The position numbers were made by a program, and so were the translations under genes. This document shows positions 48,850 through 52,750 of a DNA stretch of 52,750 nucleotides, one piece after another. The first letter of the stretch is position 1. Every line of letters begins with the position of its first letter. This stretch comes from Hyphomicrobiales bacterium. Lineage in GTDB: Bacteria; Pseudomonadota; Alphaproteobacteria; Rhizobiales; Rhizobiaceae. Below the pieces are notes generated by a model, which was not told the DNA's origin, made no database searches, and saw nothing but the letters and a program-made list of their open reading frames with translations. The stretch is taken from assembly GCA_900471485.1 (NCBI GenBank), contig UCEU01000017.1, positions 1-52,750 on the forward strand, written 5' to 3'.

Positions 48850-49904
48850 TCAAGCCTCCCCGCACACCGGCAGCCTTCGCCTTCGAGGACGAACAGAATC
48901 AGCAGCTTGCCAAGCAGGCCGCAGAACCGCGCAAGCCCGGCAGCTTTTCCGACGAGATCGTTCTGACCGCGGACGAAGACGATCCTTTCCTCAATCCCGG
49001 CAAGGATCTCGCCGACCTTCCGGTCGCCACGCCACGCCGGCGCAACCGCTCCTTCGCCAAGATCGCGCTCGGTGCCTTCGGCGTGCTTTTCTCGCTCGCC
49101 TTCGGCCTCTGGACCGACAGCCTGATCCACAATCTCTTCTCGCGCGCCGACTGGCTCGGCTACACGGCCTTGGCCGCGCTCGCGATCGGCATCCTCGCAA
49201 TTCTCGCGATCGTCGTGCGCGAAACCGCCGGCATGATGCGCCTCGCGGCCGTGCAGACCATCAAGGCCGAGGCCGACGCGGCCATCATCGAGACCAGGCC
49301 TGCCAAGGCCCGCGCGCTGGTCAAGAGCCTGGAAACGCTGCTGTCGTCCAAGCCGGAGACGGCCAAGGGCCGCGCCACGCTCAAGGCGGCGGAAAACGAC
49401 ATCATCGACGCGCCGCATCTGCTGGCGCTGGCCGAACGCGAACTGCTAGGCCCCCTCGACCGCCAGGCGCGGGCCCTCATCGTCAATTCCTCGAAACGGG
49501 TCTCCATCGTCACGGCCGTCAGCCCACGCGCGATCGTCGATCTCCTCTACGTGCTCTACGAAGCCAGCCGCCTGATCCGTGCCATGGCCGAGCTTTACGG
49601 CGGTCGCCCCGGCACGCTCGGCATGATCAGGCTGATGCGCGACGTCCTCGCCCACCTCGCCGTCACCGGCTCGATCGCGATTGGAGACAGCCTCTTCCAG
49701 CAGGTTCTCGGCCATGGCCTGGCCTCCAAACTCTCGGCGCGACTCGGCGAAGGCGTCATCAACGGACTTATGACGGCTCGTATCGGCATTGCCGCCATGG
49801 ACCTCTGCCGCCCACTCGCCTTCCGCGCTCTCAAGCCACCGGGAATCAGCGACTTCATCGGAGATCTCACTCCCTCGATGACCCAGCGCGACAAAAAAAC
49901 CTGA
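48846..49904 (+). CDS. DUF697 inner-membrane protein (YcjF family)
   Basis: A 352-residue membrane protein. Two membrane helices lie at about residues 70-92 and 102-122 (IALGAFGVLFSLAFGLW, TALAALAIGILAILAIVV), and DUF697 with further hydrophobic segments occupies the C-terminal half (VSIVTAVSPRAIVDLLYVLY). It always follows YcjX in known genomes, and here the four-base overlap makes coupling certain. The pair probably acts together at the inner membrane; the process is not established. The soluble N-terminus (about 65 residues) is acidic. Confidence 0.87.
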   Translation: MIKPPRTPAAFAFEDEQNQQLAKQAAEPRKPGSFSDEIVLTADEDDPFLNPGKDLADLPVATPRRRNRSFAKIALGAFGVLFSLAFGLWTDSLIHNLFSRADWLGYTALAALAIGILAILAIVVRETAGMMRLAAVQTIKAEADAAIIETRPAKARALVKSLETLLSSKPETAKGRATLKAAENDIIDAPHLLALAERELLGPLDRQARALIVNSSKRVSIVTAVSPRAIVDLLYVLYEASRLIRAMAELYGGRPGTLGMIRLMRDVLAHLAVTGSIAIGDSLFQQVLGHGLASKLSARLGEGVINGLMTARIGIAAMDLCRPLAFRALKPPGISDFIGDLTPSMTQRDKKT

Positions 49905-50115
49905 GAAATGTAGGCGCGCGGAAGAATTCCGCCCCGGCGTGCCGGCTGGTCAATCGAGACCGTATATTCAACGCGTTAGCCCTCCAGGGCAGGCATTCCT
50001 GATGGTGCCTAATTGGCGCAAATCCGGTCACATCAGTCGATCGGAAACCAAGCATTAACCATTCTTCGGCAAAACTTGAGCTCAGTTAAGCGATGGTATT
50101 CGCCAAGGAAAACCC

Positions 50116-50667
50116 ATGTATCCGCGCAAGTCTCTTCTCCTACTAGGCCTCGCCGCAGTCGCGCTGTCCCCGATCGTCGACATGGCGCCGGCAGCAACAG
50201 CCGCCACACGCGACAAGGCGTTCTTCGAATCCGTATCAGGAAGCTGGAAGGGCCCGGGCGAAATCGTTGCCGGCAAATACAAGGGCACGAAGTTCACCTG
50301 CAACCTCACAGGCGAGCCGGTCGCTGGCAACAGCGCCGGCATCAAGCTCGACGGCAGCTGCCGCGTTGGCGTCTTCAAGCAGCCGATGAGCGCGACCATC
50401 ACCCAGTCCGGCAGCAGCTACAAGGGACAGTTCCTTGATGGCGCGGCCGGCAAGGGCCTCGACATCGTCTCCGGCGCTGTCACTCAGGATACCGTCGTGA
50501 TCGGCATCAACCGCGCCAAGCTCAACGGCGCGATGATCGCCCGCGTCCGCGACGACAAGACGATGAACGTCACGCTGTCGGTCAAGGTCGAAAGCCAGAT
50601 GATCCCGGTCATCGGCCTCACGCTGACCCGTCAGGTCGACGAGATCACGGTCGGTTCCGTCGAATAA
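50116..50667 (+). CDS. conserved exported protein
   Basis: A 183-residue protein with a Sec signal peptide (YPRKSLLLLGLAAVALSPIV, cleaved near PAATAA). The mature part is a small beta-rich domain: GSWKGPGEIVAGKYKGTKFTC, then CRVGVFKQPMSATI and SLKVE-like SVKVESQMIPVIGLTLTR. Two cysteines about 20 residues apart could be bridged. No catalytic motif. AAGGAAAACCC precedes the ATG. I regard it as a rhizobial conserved protein of unknown function, from memory. The 211 bases upstream (49905-50115) show no other feature. Confidence 0.78.
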   Translation: MYPRKSLLLLGLAAVALSPIVDMAPAATAATRDKAFFESVSGSWKGPGEIVAGKYKGTKFTCNLTGEPVAGNSAGIKLDGSCRVGVFKQPMSATITQSGSSYKGQFLDGAAGKGLDIVSGAVTQDTVVIGINRAKLNGAMIARVRDDKTMNVTLSVKVESQMIPVIGLTLTRQVDEITVGSVE

Positions 50668-50691
50668 TAGCTTTCACAATTCGAAATCATC

Positions 50692-50716
50692 AAAGCGGCG
50701 CCCTCGCCGCTTTTTT
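50692..50716. terminator. terminator between exported-protein gene and folK
   Basis: AAAGCGGCG-CCCT-CGCCGCTTT followed by TTT: a nine-base stem with a clear T-run on the plus strand. On the minus strand it starts four bases past the folK stop, with a poorer T-run. Confidence 0.88.
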
Positions 50717-50719
50717 GCG

Positions 50720-51238
50720 TCAGGCGCTCCGCCACCAGTGCCGCCCTTGATCGGCCACCTCGATGCCGCCGATATCGGCGCTCGACAGCCAGTCGCGCAC
50801 CGATGATCCGTTGACGACAAGATCCGGCGCGAAATCGGCGAGCGGCATCAGTACGAAACCACGATCCGTCATCCTGGGATGCGGCAGCTCGAGCCTCGGT
50901 CCTGCCTGCACGATATCGGCGTAGGTCAGAATATCGATATCGAGCGTTCGCGGCCCCCAGCGCTCGATGCGTTCGCGCTTCATCCCCCGCTCGATCTCCA
51001 GACAGACATCGAGAAGCGCTTCCGGCGCCAGCCGTGTCTTGACCTCCGCGCAGGCATTGAAGAAGTGCGATTGGTCGGTTTTGCCCCATGGCGGCGTGCG
51101 GTAGACACGCGACACCGCAGATACCAGACAGTCCTCGCGCGCATCGATCGCCCGCAAGGCAATTGCCATCGCATGCACGGGATCGCCCACATTGCCGCCG
51201 AGGCCGAGCGTCGCGGTCTTGAATGATGTCTCAGGCAA
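50720..51238 (-). CDS. folK: 6-hydroxymethyl-7,8-dihydropterin pyrophosphokinase
   Basis: HPPK transfers pyrophosphate from ATP to 6-hydroxymethyl-dihydropterin in folate synthesis. The 172-residue protein has GLGGNVGD at the start, the pterin-binding VYRTPPWG and FFNACAE, and the signature RWGPRTLDIDIL. Translation starts at TTG 51238, since no ATG or GTG precedes the conserved GLGGN. It overlaps the end of folB by eight bases. Last gene of a leftward folP-folB-folK operon. Confidence 0.94.
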   Translation of the reverse strand: MPETSFKTATLGLGGNVGDPVHAMAIALRAIDAREDCLVSAVSRVYRTPPWGKTDQSHFFNACAEVKTRLAPEALLDVCLEIERGMKRERIERWGPRTLDIDILTYADIVQAGPRLELPHPRMTDRGFVLMPLADFAPDLVVNGSSVRDWLSSADIGGIEVADQGRHWWRSA

Positions 51239-51599
51239 AGTGTTCGACGCTCACCTGGACGAAATCGAGCACGCCAGGGACCGGCGCGTTTGGCTTGCGC
51301 ACCGTGATCTTGGCCCGCCTGATCTGCGGAAACGTCTTGCACAGGCCCTTGGCGATATCGAGCGCCAGCGCCTCGATCAGATACCGCCTCTTGCCGGTTA
51401 CTATCTCCTCGATCACGGTGAACGCGATCCCGTAATTGACGGTATCGCCGATCTGGTCGCTCTCCAGCGCGTCGCCGGCCGTCACGTCGAGTTCCGCATC
51501 GACGAAGAAGCGCTGGCCGAGGAACTCCTCCTCGTCATGGACGCCGTGACGGGCGAAGAAGGCGCAATTCTGCAGGGTGATGGTGTAGGTGGTGCTCAT
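51231..51599 (-). CDS. folB: dihydroneopterin aldolase
   Basis: Splits dihydroneopterin into 6-hydroxymethyl-dihydropterin and glycolaldehyde. The 122-residue protein has the typical tunnel-fold sequence: ARHGVHDEEEFLGQRFFVD at the substrate edge, YGIAFTVIEE in the middle and KITVRKPNAPVPG with the catalytic Lys. It overlaps folP by four bases at the start and folK by eight at the end, so the three genes are coupled. Confidence 0.94.
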   Translation of the reverse strand: MSTTYTITLQNCAFFARHGVHDEEEFLGQRFFVDAELDVTAGDALESDQIGDTVNYGIAFTVIEEIVTGKRRYLIEALALDIAKGLCKTFPQIRRAKITVRKPNAPVPGVLDFVQVSVEHFA

Positions 51600-52468
51600 G
51601 GCATGTTTCTCCGCTCGAGATCGTCGCGCGTCTCAAGCATAGCATCGGCGACGGCCAACGCGTCCCTGTTGATTGCGACATCGTGTACACGAAAAATCGC
51701 GGCGCCCTCGAGCCGCAGAAAAACGCTCGTCGCCGCCGTACCCGCATCGCGATCCGCGGCCTCTCGGCCGGTTACCGCGCCGACGAAACGCTTGCGCGAG
51801 GTGCCGGCAAGCAGCGGCAGGCCGAGCCGGTGCAACGCGCCGAAGCGCGCCATCAGCTCCAGGTTCTCCCGCGTATCCTTGGCGAAGCCGAAGCCCGGAT
51901 CGAGCACGATGCGGTCGGTGGCGACACCTGCATCCGCGGCGATCCGCAGCGACCGTTCCAGAAACAGGAACTGATCCTCGATCAGGTCGGGCAGCTTTTC
52001 GCGGTCACGGCCGGTATGCATGAGACAGAGCCCGGCGCCGGTCTCGGCCGCGATATCCGCGATCTCGGGCTCCCGCTGCAGCCCGAACACGTCGTTGACG
52101 ATATGCGCACCAGCCGCGATCGCCGCCCGCGCCGTATCCGCGCGATAGGTATCGATGGAGATCAGCACGCCGCTTTCGGCCCGCAGTGCCTCGATCACGG
52201 GCAGCACGCGCGCCTGTTCCTCTTCGCTTGTCACCACATCCGCGCCCGGCCGCGTCGATTCCCCGCCGATGTCGATGATTTCAGCCCCGTCAGCGACTGC
52301 CTGCAGGGCATGCGCGACAGCCGCGTCGACGGTTTCATACTTGCCGCCGTCGGAAAAGGAATCCGGGGTGGCATTGACGATCGCCATGATGACGGCGCGT
52401 TTGCCGAGTTCGATCTCGCGGTCGTGTGCGACCCGCCAGAAACTACTCTGAAGCTTTGCCAACGGCAT
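51596..52468 (-). CDS. folP: dihydropteroate synthase
   Basis: Condenses dihydropterin pyrophosphate with 4-aminobenzoate; the target of sulfonamides. The 290-residue TIM-barrel protein has IVNATPDSFSDGG (loop 1), IDIGGESTRPGA, VNDVFG, LDPGFGFAKD and GTSRKRFVG, all of the usual substrate-binding motifs. It is the first gene of the folP-folB-folK operon, and its stop overlaps the folB start (ATGA). The promoter lies in the 77-base gap to the divergent DUF922 gene. Confidence 0.95.
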   Translation of the reverse strand: MPLAKLQSSFWRVAHDREIELGKRAVIMAIVNATPDSFSDGGKYETVDAAVAHALQAVADGAEIIDIGGESTRPGADVVTSEEEQARVLPVIEALRAESGVLISIDTYRADTARAAIAAGAHIVNDVFGLQREPEIADIAAETGAGLCLMHTGRDREKLPDLIEDQFLFLERSLRIAADAGVATDRIVLDPGFGFAKDTRENLELMARFGALHRLGLPLLAGTSRKRFVGAVTGREAADRDAGTAATSVFLRLEGAAIFRVHDVAINRDALAVADAMLETRDDLERRNMP

Positions 52469-52545
52469 TCATCCTATCGATCAAAAAAACGGCCGCCGAT
52501 ATTGCGCTGGCGGTGGCTATGCCCCAAGCTCCGGCAAACTTCAAC

Positions 52546-52750
52546 ATGAGTATTTGTCGAATGCCCTCCGCACTGCGTTATATGCTTCTCCCGCTTGCCT
52601 TTTCCATGGGAATATCCGCCGCCGGCCCATCCTTTGCCGCAGTGGTCGCCACCAAGAGCTATTCCTATTTCAACATCAAGGGGAAAACCGCGGACGAACT
52701 CGACAGCCAGCTGAGCACCCGCGGCCCCACCGCCAACGGCTCCTCGTCCC
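52546..52750 (+). CDS. DUF922-type exported protein, 5' part only
   Basis: The frame runs open into the window end, so only 68 codons are visible. A signal peptide (RYMLLPLAFSMGISAAGPSF, cleaved near AAVVA) is followed by YSYFNIKGKTADELDSQL and then RGPTANG. This resembles the start of DUF922 proteins, predicted secreted Zn-dependent proteases, but the HExxH-type region would lie beyond the window. ATG at 52546 or 52561; neither has a clear ribosome-binding site. It is divergent from folP. Confidence 0.65.
   Translation, partial: MSICRMPSALRYMLLPLAFSMGISAAGPSFAAVVATKSYSYFNIKGKTADELDSQLSTRGPTANGSSS

Overview
The window reads as chromosomal core sequence of an alphaproteobacterium of the Rhizobiaceae (Rhizobium/Sinorhizobium/Agrobacterium relatives). 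This rests on high G+C, a three-part PurS-PurQ-small PurL FGAM synthase, a BolA/CGFS-glutaredoxin neighbourhood, a CckA hybrid kinase, a one-cysteine DksA, a DUF1127 protein, a DUF697/YcjX pair, and a recA operator of the TTG-N11-CAA type described for Rhizobium etli. The species assignment is inference. I see no rRNA, tRNA, insertion sequence, integrase, phage gene or CRISPR array.

Layout. 1-2.9 kb: an aldehyde dehydrogenase and a GAF-Fis regulator, linked by two copies of one perfect palindrome. 3-5.2 kb: a PAS-PAS-GGDEF-EAL protein. 5.4-7.9 kb: purC, purS, a small coiled-coil gene, purQ and a lipoprotein gene. 7.9-10.3 kb: a DUF1127 gene divergent from a MocR regulator, then a PagL-like outer-membrane lipid A deacylase. 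10.4-12.9 kb: purL and bolA, closed by a strong terminator. 13.2-14.7 kb: an AT-richer insert-like segment with a small beta-flower protein and a membrane-anchored hydrolase, separating bolA from the CGFS glutaredoxin gene at 15.0 kb. 15.4-18.0 kb: two tandem Bcr/CflA-type MFS transporters. 18.1-20.6 kb: a DUF4242-adenylate cyclase fusion and two tandem inositol-monophosphatase paralogues. 20.7-25 kb: ttcA, glutaminase, rpsD and phoA. 25-32.3 kb: a HerA-like ATPase, an MFS permease, murI overlapping trmJ, a FUSC-type efflux protein and a secreted protein. 32.5-35.8 kb: icd, a GNAT, a GST and an AraC/GyrI regulator. 36-42 kb: alaS, recA and divergent psuK-psuG. 42-50 kb: cckA, a FliO-like membrane protein, dksA, a SixA-like phosphatase, and the YcjX-DUF697 pair. 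50-52.75 kb: a secreted protein, the folP-folB-folK operon read leftward, and the start of a DUF922 gene cut by the window end.

How the parts connect. The purine genes supply SAICAR synthase and all three FGAM synthase subunits from two nearby transcription units. BolA and the CGFS glutaredoxin are known partners in iron-sulfur and iron signalling. FolP, FolB and FolK are consecutive in dihydrofolate synthesis and their reading frames overlap. PsuK and PsuG break down pseudouridine. TtcA and TrmJ both modify position 32 of the tRNA anticodon loop. CckA, DksA, RecA and the GGDEF-EAL protein are cell-cycle, stringent-response, SOS and c-di-GMP regulators.

I did not find a large undescribed system. 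The best leads are small: the shared palindromes at the aldehyde dehydrogenase locus, the coiled-coil protein inside the pur operon, the overlapping divergent promoters with a probably leaderless mocR transcript, the genes inserted between bolA and grxD, and the DUF4242-cyclase fusion with an altered catalytic residue.
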